From Dromiciops gliroides (lineage: Eukaryota; Chordata; Mammalia; Microbiotheria; Microbiotheriidae), in assembly GCF_019393635.1 (NCBI RefSeq), contig NC_057867.1, positions 61,398,492-61,462,491 of the forward strand: a stretch of 64,000 nt of DNA. The letters are read 5' to 3'. A program made the position numbers and the translations under genes. The notes under the pieces are model-generated. The model saw only the letters and a list, made by a program, of their open reading frames with translations, searched no databases and was not told the origin of the DNA. Below are positions 46,909 to 57,480 of this stretch, piece by piece; position 1 is the stretch's first letter; each line of letters opens with the position of its first letter.

Positions 46909-47050
46909 GGCAACTGGGTGGCGCAGTGGATAAAGCACCGGCCCTGGAATCAGGAGGACCTGAGTTCAAATTCAGCCTCTGACACTTGACACTTACTATC
47001 TGTGTGACCCTGGGCAAGTCACTTAACCCTCATTGCCCCACCAAAAAAAA
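46909..47050 (+). mobile_element. tRNA-derived SINE
   Basis: Head 'gggcaactgggtggcgcagtggataaagcaccgg', consensus body, A tail at 47042-47050. Confidence 0.93.
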
Positions 47051-47311
47051 AGAACACCAGGATGTTCATCTATATGTTCACTTATCTCAATGCACATGGT
47101 ACCTGGGTCCTTGTATATCCCCCTAAGGATTTCTGCAAAGCTCATATCTATAGGACAAAAGTTCTCCTAATGCCAATAGCAAATCCTGCAGGGAGGCAAC
47201 AATTTCTGTTTTTTGCACTGTCTTTTGCAACTATAATCATTTGCAACTTATGCATACTAAGTTTCCAATCATAACACATATTTCTTAAGGGCCTTAAGAT
47301 TGGAGCTTTCT

Positions 47312-49340
47312 CCACATAAATCATCAGCATTTCTATACATGACCAACAAAGTCCAGCAGCAAGAGATACAAAGAGAAATTCCATTTAAAGTAATGGTAGA
47401 CAATATAAAATACTTGGGAGTCTACTTGCCAAGATAAACCCAGGAACTCTATGAACGCAATTACAAAACACTTTTCACACAAATAAGATCTAAATAATTG
47501 GAAAAATATCAATTGCTCATGGATAGGCCAAGCTAATATAATAAAAATGACATTCTACCTAAATTAATTTACTTATTCAGTGCCATACCAATCAGACTAC
47601 CTAAAAATTATTTTATAGAGCTAGAAAAAATAATAACAAAATTCATCTGGAAAACAAAAGGTCAAGAATATCAAGGGAAATAATGAAAAAAATGCACAGG
47701 AAGGAGGCCTAGCTGTACCAAATCTGAAGCTTTACTATAAAGAAGCAGTCATCAAAACTATCTGGTACTGGCTAAGAAATAGAGTGGAGGATCAATAGAA
47801 TAGGTTAGGCACAGGAGACACAATAGTAAATGACTTTAATAATGTACTGTTTGATAAACCCAAAGATTCCACCTTCTGGGATAGGAACTCAGTATTTGAC
47901 AAAAACTGCTGAGAAAACTGGAAGATAATATGGCAGAAACTAGGCACAGACCAACATCTTACACCTTTTACTAAAATAAGGTCGAAATGGGTACATGATT
48001 TAGACATAAAAGGTGATACCATAGGCAAATTAGGAAAGGAAGGAGTAGTTTACCTCTCAGATCTTTGGAAAGGAAAACAGTTTATGACCAAACAAGAGAT
48101 AGAGAAGAACATGAAATGCAAAATGGATTATTTTAATTACATTAAATTTAAAAGTTTTTGTACAAACAGAAGCAACGCATCCAAAATTAGAAGGGAGACA
48201 GAAAACTGGGAAACATTTTTTATAGCCAGTACTTCTGATAAAGACCTCATTTCTAAAATATATCGAAAACTAAATCAAATTTATAAGAATCCAAGTCATT
48301 CCCCAATTGAGAAATGGTCAAAGGATATGAACAGGCAGTTTTCTGATGAAGAAATCAAAGCTATCTGTTGCCATAGGAAAAAAATGCTCTAAATCACTAT
48401 TGATTAGAGAGATACCAATTAAAACAACTCTGAGGTACAACCTGACACCTATAAGATTGGCTAATATGACTAAAAAAAGGAAAATAATAAATGTTGGAGA
48501 AGCTGTGGAAAAATTGGAACACGAATGCATTGTTGGTGGAGCTGTGAAGTGATCCAAACATTCTGGAGAGCAGTTTGAAACTATGCCCAAAGGGCTATAA
48601 AGCTTTGCATACTCTTTGACCCAGCAATACCACTATTAGGTCTTTTCCCCAAAGAGATCATAAAAAAGGGAAAAGGACCCACAAGTACAAAAATATTTAT
48701 AGCTGCTCTTTTTGTGGTAGCAAGGAATTGGAAATTGAGGGGATGACCATCAATTGGTGAATGGCTGAACCAGTTGTGGTATATGAATGCAATGGAATAC
48801 TATTGTGCTTTAAGAAAAGAGGAGCAGGAGGAGTTCAGAGAAACCTGGAAGGACTTGCATGAACTGATGAGTGAGATGAGCAGAACCAGGAGAACATTGT
48901 ACACAGTAACAACAACATTGCATGTTGATCAACTGTGATGGACTTGATTCTTCTCAGTAATACAGTGGTCCAAGATAGTTCCAAAGGACTCATGATGGAA
49001 AATGCTCTCCACATCCAGAAAAAAAATAACTGTTGAATCTGGATGCAGATTGAAATATACTATTGCTAATGTTTTTGTTGTTGTTGTTGTTGTTGTTTTT
49101 CTTTTTTAAGGTTTTTCCTTTTTGCTCTTATTCTTCTCTCATTACATGACTAATGCAGAAATATGTTTAATGTGATTTAATTGTACATATATAACCTATA
49201 TCTGATTACTTGCTGTCTTGGGGAGGGGAGAGGGAGGGGAGGGATGGAGAAAAATTTGAAACTAGAAATCTTACAAAAACAAATGTTGAAAATTATCTCT
49301 AAATATAACTGGAAAATAATAAAATATTTATATGGGAAAA
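47312..49340 (+). mobile_element. 5'-truncated L1 (about 2.0 kb) with target duplication
   Basis: AAGATTGGAGCTTTCT (47296-47311) recurs with one change at 49341-49356, marking a complete insertion. The sequence begins in ORF2 downstream of the reverse transcriptase core and reads to the 3'UTR. A frame at 48084-48392 (starting MTKQEIEKNMKC) preserves the ORF2 C-terminus. Elsewhere stops break the frame, so it is dead. A (TTG)n run lies at 49074-49096. Confidence 0.92.
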
Positions 49341-49404
49341 AAGATTGGTGCTTTCTACGGGTCAACTTGACTCATTTAAAAGTAGTCTATGAGGGTGCTT
49401 TTGG

Positions 49405-49545
49405 AGGGTACGCAGAAAGCGTCAGAGGCTCTCTGGGTTCAAACGTCAGCTCTGCTGCTTCCTCTCTGTGTGAACTGCGGAAGGTTATACTCTGACCTTT
49501 GCCCCCTGCAAAATGAAGGGGCTTGGAATATGTGGATATGAAACT
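49405..49545 (+). mobile_element. MIR-type SINE, sense
   Basis: 'cagaggctctctgggttcaaacgtcagctctgctgcttcc' with 'tgcaaaatgaaggggcttgg' fits a MIR just upstream of the retrogene promoter region. Confidence 0.6.
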
Positions 49546-49564
49546 GTCCTACCTGGGAATTAGA

Positions 49565-49856
49565 ATAAGTCACTTCCGGCACCTTGACTAACTACCCAGT
49601 AACTTTCAATTATTTTTGAGCTGCTCTTCTCATCCGCTGGGCGGGGTTTGTTCAACTCCCCCTCCCACCGCCGCAAGCAGTCCACGTGTTCCTAATGGCC
49701 GCCCATCCCTCCAACTGCGCCTGCGCAAATGCCACTTCTCCCCTCCCCAAAACCCCCAGCCTTCCAACTCCCGCCACCTCAAGGGGCAGCACGCATATCT
49801 GGGCCGCGCCTAAACCCTCCTCCTATCCCAACAGTAAGGACTTTTTTTTTGCTATC
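49565..49856 (+). promoter_or_regulatory. CpG-rich promoter-like region of the THOC3 retrogene
   Basis: I count about 13 CpGs in some 300 bases, dense for this CpG-poor window, and CpGs continue into the coding region. Motifs: an ETS site CACTTCCGG at 49571-49579, a GC box GGGCGGGG at 49639-49646, an E-box CACGTG at 49683-49688, and an NRF1-like TGCGCCTGCGCA at 49716-49727. No TATA box is evident. Together these suggest a dispersed housekeeping-type promoter with transcription starting between the NRF1 site and the ATG at 49857. Function is inference. Confidence 0.5.
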
Positions 49857-50855
49857 ATGGCAGCAGCAGGTTGGGGGAGAGAGGAACCTCCTTCCCCTTT
49901 TGTGTTTGAGATGCAGAAGCGGTTCGGTAGCTATGGCAGGACGGAAGGGTACCGGGCACACACCGCCAAGGTATTCTCGGTGGCCTGGAGCTGTGACGGG
50001 GCTCGCCTTGCTTCTGGCTCCCTTGATAAGACGGCCAACGTCTTCCTGCTGGAAGATAATTGCCTGGTGCGGGAGCACAGCTACCAAGGCCACACGGACA
50101 GTGTTGACCAGCTGTGTTGGCACCCCAGCAACCCTGACCTGTTCGTCACGGCCTCGGGGGACAGAAGCATTCGCATCTGGGACGTGCGCAATACCAAGTG
50201 TGTGAGCACCATCAGAACCAAAGGTGAGAACCTGAACATATGCTGGAGCCCCGACGGCCGTACCATTGCAGTGGGCAACAGAAAGGACGTAGTTACGTTC
50301 ATTGACGCCCGCACCCACCAGGCCAAGGCGGAGGAACGCTTTAAGCATGAGGTCAATGAGATATCCTGGAATAATGAAAATACCTTGTTCTTCCTCACCA
50401 ATGGCAATGGCTACATCACTATCCTGAGTTACCCGGACTTAAAGCCTGTGCAGTCACTCAATGCCCATACTTCCAACTGCATCTGTATCAAGTTTGATCC
50501 AACCGGCAAGTATTTCGCGACCGGAAGTGCTGATTCCCTGGTGAGTCTTTGGGATCTTAGCGAGTTGGTGTGTGTGAGGTGCCTCTCCCGGCTGGACTGG
50601 CCAATAACAACCCTCAGTTTCAGCCATGATGGGAAAATGCTCGCATCGGCATCTGAGGATCATCTCATTGATATTGCTGAAGTGGAGACAGGAGACAAGA
50701 TTTGGGAGATACAGTGTCAGTCTGGAACTTTAAGTGTGGCCTGGCACCCCAAATTTCCACTGCTAGCTTTTGCCTGTGACGACAAAAAAGGTCAACCAGA
50801 AGCTTGCCGGGAAGCGGGAACTGTGAAACTGTTTGGCCTTCCAAATGACTCATAA
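49857..50855 (+). CDS. THOC3: THOC3-like WD40 protein, intact single-exon retrogene
   Basis: THOC3 (TEX1) is a WD40 subunit of the nuclear THO/TREX complex, which couples transcription to mRNA export. The 332-codon frame reads through seven WD40-type blades, roughly residues 34-65, 79-110, 120-151, 163-193, 203-233, 245-277 and 288-327. It includes family stretches such as VDQLCWHPSNPDLFVTASGD, ENLNICWSPDGRTIAVGN and the C-terminus REAGTVKLFGLPNDS. Compared from memory with human THOC3 (351 aa, several exons), identity is roughly 80% over residues 34-332 and the two align without gaps, but the N-terminus differs. No introns are present, so it is a retrocopy. I chose ATG 49857 because homology begins just after it and it has G at +4. 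An in-frame ATG at 49695 would add 54 residues unlike THOC3. No stop or frame break is seen. The divergence with an open frame suggests selection. Confidence 0.9.
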   Translation: MAAAGWGREEPPSPFVFEMQKRFGSYGRTEGYRAHTAKVFSVAWSCDGARLASGSLDKTANVFLLEDNCLVREHSYQGHTDSVDQLCWHPSNPDLFVTASGDRSIRIWDVRNTKCVSTIRTKGENLNICWSPDGRTIAVGNRKDVVTFIDARTHQAKAEERFKHEVNEISWNNENTLFFLTNGNGYITILSYPDLKPVQSLNAHTSNCICIKFDPTGKYFATGSADSLVSLWDLSELVCVRCLSRLDWPITTLSFSHDGKMLASASEDHLIDIAEVETGDKIWEIQCQSGTLSVAWHPKFPLLAFACDDKKGQPEACREAGTVKLFGLPNDS

Positions 50856-51004
50856 GCAAGTTGAAGAGGATCAGTGTGTACGGGAGGGGGGGGGGGAGCT
50901 GAAGAGTCAAATAGAAGTCGGCTTCAAGTGTTTGTTCATCTGGATTGTTTGAACTGTTTCCAAAAACATTTTGCATTCCCTTTATGACAAAATTATGAAC
51001 TGTT

Positions 51005-51121
51005 TTTTGGGGCCCCAGTTTGCTCATCTATAAGTCAAGAGGACTGGACTGGATAGGTGACTTCTGAAAGTTCTTGAAAACTCTGGACTGGATAGGTGAC
51101 TTCTAAAGGCCCTTAAAAACT
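51005..51121 (+). mobile_element. MIR 3' piece with a 39-bp tandem duplication in the retrogene 3'UTR
   Basis: 'ggccccagtttgctcatctataagtcaagaggactggactggataggtgacttct' is MIR 3' sequence. The unit CTGGACTGGATAGGTGACTT with its continuation occurs at 51044-51082 and 51083-51121. Confidence 0.6.
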
Positions 51122-51200
51122 CCAATAGTCAAGAATTCCAAGGTTCGCATTTGCTGTTTGATCAAAGTTTTTCTTACCTATATACGTGTGGTAGCATATT

Positions 51201-51206
51201 AATAAA
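51201..51206 (+). terminator. AATAAA polyadenylation signal, candidate for the THOC3 retrogene
   Basis: The hexamer lies about 350 bases after the stop codon. No retained poly(A) run follows it, which fits an old retrocopy or a newly acquired 3' end. Confidence 0.4.
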
Positions 51207-51305
51207 ATAGAAGTTTATCTTAGACATTAGTGTCCTGTCTTATACACAGGCTGTTTATAAACATTTGTTGAATTCTTATGAAGTTAATGTCTTTGCTTTT
51301 TTGTT

Positions 51306-51309
<4 letters not shown>

Positions 51310-51373
<64 letters not shown>
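51310..51373. repeat. (TG)n microsatellite
   Basis: About 63 bases of uninterrupted TG. Confidence 0.97.
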
Positions 51374-51376
<3 letters not shown>

Positions 51377-51409
51377 GAACAATGGTTTGGGAAAATATTA
51401 GATTTAAAG

Positions 51410-51600
51410 CAGTAATATCTGTTTTCAATTCCAGATCTGCTGCTCACCACCTATGTGACTTTCTCTCTCTGAGTCTGTTTCCTCATCTGTCAAATGAGTA
51501 GTTTGGATTAAATTATGTCCAATATCCCCTTCTGGGACAAATTCTATATTCTTTAAATCCCCTTCCAGTGCTAATGTTCAATGCTCTACAGAAAACATAA
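51410..51600 (+). mobile_element. MIR-type SINE, sense
   Basis: 'atctgctgctcaccacctatgtgactttctctc', 'gtttcctcatctgtcaaatgag' and 'atccccttccagtgctaatg' follow MIR order. Confidence 0.75.
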
Positions 51601-52199
51601 TCATATTTTATCTTGGGAAAACCAGCAAAAGAAATCTATCTAATTATAGTTTGAGGATAACAGACACCTCAATTTCCTTGTAGTTGACATAGGTACATAT
51701 CTATAATTCTCACAAGTAATTATTATTCATTAAACCACATTGATAACATAATTTAGTCAGTCAGTCAATATCTACTGGGTGTTCCTGGGGTGTAAAACCC
51801 CATCCTAGTAGCTGTGGGGAGTTCAAAAGGAAGATAGGGACTCAGTCCTTGTATGGGCATGCAAGTAGTACCCTCCTAGCAGGAAAGAATATCATCTGAA
51901 ACTCCAATTATTCCCATCCTATAAAAGCCAAGATTTCATAGCATCCAGGATTGGCACTTGCCAACACATGGAGAAGTATTTGGGTTTTCAAGTAAGCCCG
52001 TGACAGTTTTCCCTTTCTGTATTATGCATACTTGACCCCCATTAGGGAAAAAGAGACTGAAAGTTTCTGAAGCACAACATGATGCTTCATGCAGTTTATG
52101 AGGACAGTCCAGAAGTAACACACAGCATAACTGCTTATTTTTACTTCTTTGCTCTATTCTATGGTCCAGCTCACAACTCCTGAAAACCCTGGTCCAAAC

Positions 52200-52490
52200 C
52201 AAAAAATGTAATCCAGGCATTATTCTAAGAGCTTGAGACACAAAGAGAAAGAATTTACAAACTAAAAAGGGGGGAGATAACAAGCAAACGTATGTCCAAA
52301 CAAGCTATAATTCAGGTTAAATAGGAAATAATTAAGAGAGGGAAGGCACTAGAATGAAAAGAATTTAGAGGGGTTTCTTGTAGAAGATGGGAGTTTATTT
52401 GGGACTTAAAAGAAATCAGTAAGTGATGAGGAAAGGATGGGGGACAGTCAGAGAAAATACCTGGAGCTGAGAGGTAGGAGTGCCACCAAA
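52200..52490 (-). mobile_element. L2 3' fragment, antisense
   Basis: 'cattattctaagagcttgagacacaaagagaaagaa', then 'gaaataattaagagagggaaggcactagaatg', then 'gatgaggaaaggatgggggacagtcagagaaaatacc'. It is the same region as 41120-41310. The 600 bases before it (51601-52199) hold nothing recognised. Confidence 0.7.
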
Positions 52491-52731
52491 ATAAAGTTTC
52501 CCCTAATACTTCACAAAAATGCCACTTTCTGTGCTGTGATTTTTCGGTCACAAAGGCACTTCTTCCATCATCATGACACATCCCTCCCTTCGTTATTTAA
52601 GGAGAAGAGCCATAAAAGCAAAGAAATTAAACTGCCTCTGTACTATTGAACCAGAGTATAGCAGTGCCACAGGGTCAGTCCCACTGTGGGAAATCAGTTG
52701 TTAGTACAGAGGAAAATACCAAACTAGGTTA

Positions 52732-53320
52732 TGATCAATTTAGTGATCAGGTCTAGGAAACGATAGTACAATGCCAAACAAATGTAATGATTCATGTGGT
52801 TTCAACTTTAATGCATTGAATGAGGTTGGTAAATACATAGATACCTGGGAAATTTAAAGATGAATTTAATATGTCAAGGTAATGGATGGGAAGGAAATGT
52901 ACATATCCATTGATAAAGACAATTTACTGAGAACTAACTGATCCCCACCTAATCCCCATTCCCGGGCCAATGAATGGCCCGGGACTAACCAATCTCGGTC
53001 AGTTCCAGACTCTTGATTGTCTTATGGATCTCCCCCAAACAATTCCCCAAACAAATCTCCCCTCCCAAAGATTCCCAAGCTTACTTCCTAAACTTTAGGT
53101 TATTATGTAAAAAGGTTCATTTATATTAAGTAGTTTCTGTCTGTAAGAAACTTACTTTTCCCAAGGGCAGTCTCATAGCTCCCTCTATTCTGTTACCCCA
53201 TATCAACCTATCCTCAGTCCTCTTTGGGTATTCCTAGCATCTTGCTTTGTGATACCACGAGTTTCTCTGCCCAGATTAAAGACCTTATTTCTCCTATATT
53301 GATTATTTCATTAATTTTCA
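52732..53320. repeat. probable solo LTR (589 bp)
   Basis: Ends are TGATCA...TTTTCA, and GGTTA occurs on both sides (52727-52731 and 53321-53325), a 5-bp duplication typical of ERV-L-like or other LTR elements. Inside are CCAAT-like motifs near 52990, a TATA-like 'ttatattaag' near 53122 and an ATTAAA near 53275. No internal region is attached, so it would be the product of LTR-LTR recombination. It is not recognised as a known family; orientation is probably plus from the signal order. Confidence 0.45.
52960..52984. repeat. perfect 10-bp inverted repeat in the probable LTR
   Basis: TCCCGGGCCA and its complement TGGCCCGGGA are separated by the 5-base loop ATGAA. Confidence 0.9.
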
Positions 53321-53325
53321 GGTTA

Positions 53326-54269
53326 ACACCACCTAGTAGTATTCCTTTCGGAAGAAAATCATTAAGGCTGTTCTGTTCCCCTGTGGAATGTTAAGACAAT
53401 AGACTTTTCATCAAAGCTTTTTTCAAAAGCTGTTTCAGGGCCCCATTACTTACATTTGACAATCTCTTGCTACCCTTGATTAGTACTGTAGCTTACCATT
53501 ACTGACAATCTGCAGAATATCAGCAAATCTTCCTCAGAATGAAAATAATTCTTTGCAACCTGCAGGGTACTTCTTGTACTGTAACATTGGTGATTAGATC
53601 TTTAAATGGGAGTTTGGGAAACCTAGGGGACCTTAGTGTTCAGACAATAATTTTGTCTAGAAGTTAAGCTACTTGGCAAATGGAAAGAGGGGAACTCCAT
53701 CTGCTGATAGAAAGGTAGTACTACTGCAGCCGCTTGACCAATTATTTGCTATCTCTGCTCTCACCTCCCCAAGACTTCCACCAGCATTAGCAATTTGTAT
53801 AGCCAGACAAAGGCACAATCTGCTCTGTTATTTATAGCCATGCCACTAACGACTCTCAAAGGGCAGGGCAGCTTCATCTTTTTCAAATTTTGATAAAAAG
53901 ATTTTGAATCATAAATTATACCATACACTCAGTAACTGTCATCATTTCATATGTATATCACATCTGTGGCTGGTTACCCCAGCAGATCTGAATATGATTC
54001 TAATGAAGCCAAATTCATAGGTTCAGGCCCTAATGAATATACACTCTGTTTTGTTCCATACTCAGACAGCACCCCTAACCTCATCCCAACAGAAGCAAAC
54101 AGAAGCCACTAGCCATGAAAGGAGACTGCCTCCTCTAGCAGGTAGAAAGCTTAGTGAAAGCCAGTACTGAAAAAAATCCTCAAATCGCGTACCTTTCATA
54201 GAGAGGTAGTTCCATCATTATATACAAAGACCAGGAAAGGGGTACATTCAAGTCAATTCAATAAACATC
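53326..54269. other. unique sequence, no gene
   Basis: About 940 bases without recognisable repeats or frames. Confidence 0.45.
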
Positions 54270-55045
54270 TTTTCTTAATGCACCTACTCCTCTCCTTGCA
54301 CAGCCACCACTGTTCCTGCCTCCTAATTAGGCTCCTTGCATCAAGACTCTGCACACTCTAATACAGGGGTTCTTAACCTTTTGTGTGTTGTGGCCCCCTT
54401 TGGCAAACTGGTAAAGCCCCCGGCCCCCTTCTGAGGCTAATACGTGTAAATGTATAAAAGTAAATACAGAGGATTACAAAGAAAACCAATTTGACTGAAA
54501 CACAGTTATTGAAATATTGTTAAAACAAGTTCCCAGACCCCAGGTGAGGAACCCCTGCTCTAATCCACCCACCACACAGCTGCCCGAGTGATTTTCCGAA
54601 AGCCCAGATCGAACTGCGTCACTCTTCTATTCAGCTAACTCCTGTGGCTCCCCATTGTGTCTGGAATCAAATAAAAACTCCTTTGTTTGACATTTTGAAA
54701 GCTGAACCTCCCTCAAACTCTGGGCTCCAACCAGCCTGGCCTTCTTGGTGTCCCTGACACAAAACACTCTATTACAGGTCTCTGCACGGCCCGGACAGGA
54801 TATAATCCTTCACTTTCATCTCTTAGAATCTCTCAGTTCCTTCAAGATTTAGCTCAGACATTACCTTATACATGAAGCCTTTCTTGATTCCTGAGCTTCT
54901 ACTGTCATCCCTTCAAAAATTGCATTTATGGGAAATGATGGTTTAACTTATTTATGGACATATCTCCCTTGCTAGAGTATAAGCTCCTTGAATGCAGGGA
55001 CTGTTTCGTTTTTAACTTTGTACTTAATAAACGCAGTTTGAATGA
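54270..55045 (+). mobile_element. L2 LINE 3' end split by a hAT element
   Basis: L2 order is visible: 'cagccaccactgttcctgcctcc' before the split; 'cctgtggctccccattgtgtctgg', 'tacatgaagcctttcttgattcc' and 'cttgaatgcagggactgtttcg' after it. The hAT at 54364-54557 interrupts it with its 8-bp duplication. Confidence 0.85.
54364..54557. mobile_element. non-autonomous hAT DNA transposon (194 bp)
   Basis: Ends are inverted: CAGGGGTTCTTAACC at the left and GAGGAACCCCTG at the right. The flanks CTCTAATA (54356-54363) and CTCTAATC (54558-54565) are the hAT-type 8-bp duplication with one change. No transposase. A related, more decayed copy in opposite orientation lies at 62142-62325. Confidence 0.88.
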
Positions 55046-55379
55046 TTGATCGTGAGGCCCTACGCTAGGGAATGGGAATACAAAGCCAAAACTGAGAGTC
55101 ACTGACAGAACTGTAACTAGCAATTTTGGCACCAAATTTCACAGAATGCACTGGAGCCAAACACTGTGGGAACAATCCTTTAACTTTTTAGGACAAATTT
55201 AGTTTAAGGGGTACCCCAGGATACCGGTCTCTACCAGCAGACCTTGCAATAACCTGGGGTGGGTCTTAATTAATGGGAACTGGTATCCTAAGAAAGAAAT
55301 CTTTCCTATTCTATCTAATTAGTACTAACTGGTGCTAAGTTCGGTTGGCTTGCAATTGCTATCAGCGCCCTCTACATTT

Positions 55380-55610
55380 CTTTTTTAAAATATTTTCTTT
55401 TAAAAAGCATTTTCTCTCTACCCCTCGTTTCCCCCTACCATGAAAACAAAATAAAAAAACCTTGTAACAAATATGCATAATCAAGCAAAACAAATTTCTT
55501 CATTAACCATGATCCAAAAAAATGTCTGTATATTTGCTCGGGCAGTCCCCTGTATTCTTTGTCATCTGGTCTCTGCAATCGTGGATAGGAACAATACTAA
55601 CTAGAAACAT
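55380..55610 (-). mobile_element. L1 3'UTR fragment, antisense
   Basis: 'catgaaaacaaaataaaaaa' and 'ataatcaagcaaaacaaatttcttcattaacc' resemble antisense L1 3'UTR sequence. Confidence 0.5.
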
Positions 55611-55629
55611 GTCTTTCAAAGTTGGCCAT

Positions 55630-55985
55630 TTTTTCATTTAAATTAAACTGGAAGACTTTTTTGAACTGCTATAGAGCGAAGTGAGTAGAATCAGGAGAAC
55701 AATTTAGACGGAGATAACATCATCATAAAGAAAAATAACTTTGAAAGCCTTTAGAACTCTGATCAATGCCAAGACCAACCACAATTCTACAGGGCTGATG
55801 ATGACAAATGTTGCCCACCTCCTGACTTAAATTGCAGAAAAGACAAAGTTATGGAGAAAATGATGTGGGGATTTGTTTTGCTTATGTATATTTGTTAAGA
55901 GGTTTTGTTTTTATTTATTTATATTTTCTTTTTCTTTTTTTAATTATTCACCTGGGAGAGGAATGAAAGCTTATTAAAAAGAAAA
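55630..55985 (+). mobile_element. L1 3' end, sense, old
   Basis: 'gcgaagtgagtagaatcaggagaacaattt' to 'acctgggagaggaatgaaagc' follows the L1 ORF2-end and 3'UTR order. Confidence 0.65.
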
Positions 55986-56009
55986 GTATGAGTTTGAGGA
56001 AAGAAAAAA

Positions 56010-56440
56010 CTTCTTTTCCAGTCTACAAACAAGTTGTTCATTTTTACAATGTGGTTGTTAACATAGACAATGTTCTGCTCACTACATCACTTCATTCAAA
56101 TCTTTCCAGGTTTTCTGACACCATCCCCCTCATCATTTCTCACAGCTCAATACTATTCCATCACATCCACATACTGTCACTTGTTCGGCCATTCCCGAAC
56201 TGATGGGTAAACTCCTCCCAATTTCCGGTTCTCTACCACCACAAAAAGCTGCTAAATTTTTGTGTACATAGGAGTCCTTTTCATGTTTCTTTGATCCTTT
56301 GGGGTGAATGCATCTCTGGGCCATAGGGTCATAATTTAGTACCTTTGGAGGCATACTTCTAGAATGTTTTCCTGAATGACCATGTTGACAGAAATGGAAA
56401 ATGACAAATGTTGGAGAGTGCTGCAGGAAAACAAGCACAT
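56010..56440 (-). mobile_element. L1 3' fragment, antisense, with an inverted end piece
   Basis: 56040-56370 is antisense ORF2 end ('caaatctttccaggttttctgacacc', 'ccaccacaaaaagctgc'). At 56390-56440 a short sense piece ('gaaatggaaaatgacaaatgttggagag') is attached. The sense fragment before it makes this a rearranged L1 cluster. Confidence 0.65.
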
Positions 56441-57015
56441 TAATACAGCCTCTAAATTTCAAATCCTGTGTTGCCCCTCCCTAGTAACAACTTCCCCTTA
56501 AGAAGCTTTCATTTTGTGTAAAACATGTGCACAGCTAAATCAACAGAAGATGATATGAGGAAGGAGAGAACACTGATATTGGAAGGAGAAGGAAGAAACC
56601 ATGGAAAGCTTCTTGGAAAAGGAAGCAAATAATGTACGAGAGTAGTAACAAATGGACAGCCACTCTGTGGAGACAATAAACTGATCTGGAACTAAATGGA
56701 AGGAGGACTATGGTATGGATTGCCTTTAAGAAATTGCACAGCTCTTTTCCTAACCCTAAGCTCCCCAAAACAAGGGCTAATTTAACACTAATGTTTTTTC
56801 CAGTGATGGTGTGCATCCCTAAGGCTCCTTCCAGTTCTAAAATCTATGATCCAATGATTTTAAGACACGGAACATGACAATCTACCAAAAAAAAAATGAC
56901 CTTGAGCAAAGGAGAGCTACATGACAGGCACAAGCAGGCAGTAAAACATTATAAACAAGGAATCATGCAGGAGAAGCAAAGTAAAGGATGTTATCTAAGT
57001 TAGCATCAAAAACAG

Positions 57016-57154
57016 GGGCAGCTAGGTAGCACAGTGGATAAAGCTCTGGTCCTGGATTCAAGAGGACCTGAGTTCAAATCCGGTCTCAGACACTTGACAC
57101 TTACTAGCTGTGTGACCCTGGGCAAGTCACATAACCCTCATTGCCCTGCCCCCA
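57016..57154 (+). mobile_element. tRNA-derived SINE
   Basis: Head 'gggcagctaggtagcacagtgg', consensus body. AAAAACAG flanks it at 57008-57015 and 57155-57162. Confidence 0.93.
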
Positions 57155-57164
57155 AAAAACAGTT

Positions 57165-57480
57165 ACTCAGTCAACAATTATTTATTAAGCACTTGCTATG
57201 TGCCAGGCACTGTGATAGTGGTGGGGATACAAGGAAAGGCAAAGAAAAGCATCTGCCCTCAAGATGCTTCTATTCTAATGGGAGAGAGAATACACAAACC
57301 ACTAGGGATATACAATATGCATAGAGTTTCAGTGAAAAGTAACCCTTGAAGGGAAGAATCTAGTAGCTGGAGGCAGGGGTCCAGAAAAGGTCTCCTGCAA
57401 AAGATGACATCTGAGCCAAGTCTTAAAGGAAGCCAGGTAAGGTGAGTCAGCCACACAGGGAAAAAGAGGGCTAATCGATG
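57165..57480 (-). mobile_element. L2 LINE 3' end, antisense
   Basis: 'atttattaagcacttgctatgtgccaggcactgtg', 'ctgccctcaagatgcttctattctaatggg', then 'gccaagtcttaaaggaagccagg'. This is the antisense L2 terminus. Confidence 0.82.

Noticed and set aside
49779-50348. Minus-strand frame of 189 codons
   Set aside because: Antisense shadow of the GC-rich THOC3 retrogene; the plus frame has clear WD40 homology.
50665-51027. Minus-strand frame of 120 codons
   Set aside because: Overlaps the retrogene end in antisense; no homology recognised.
55630-56440. Possible twin-priming L1 inversion
   Set aside because: The sense part comes before the antisense part, opposite to the usual 5'-inverted arrangement, and the copies differ in decay, so two insertions or a later rearrangement fit better.
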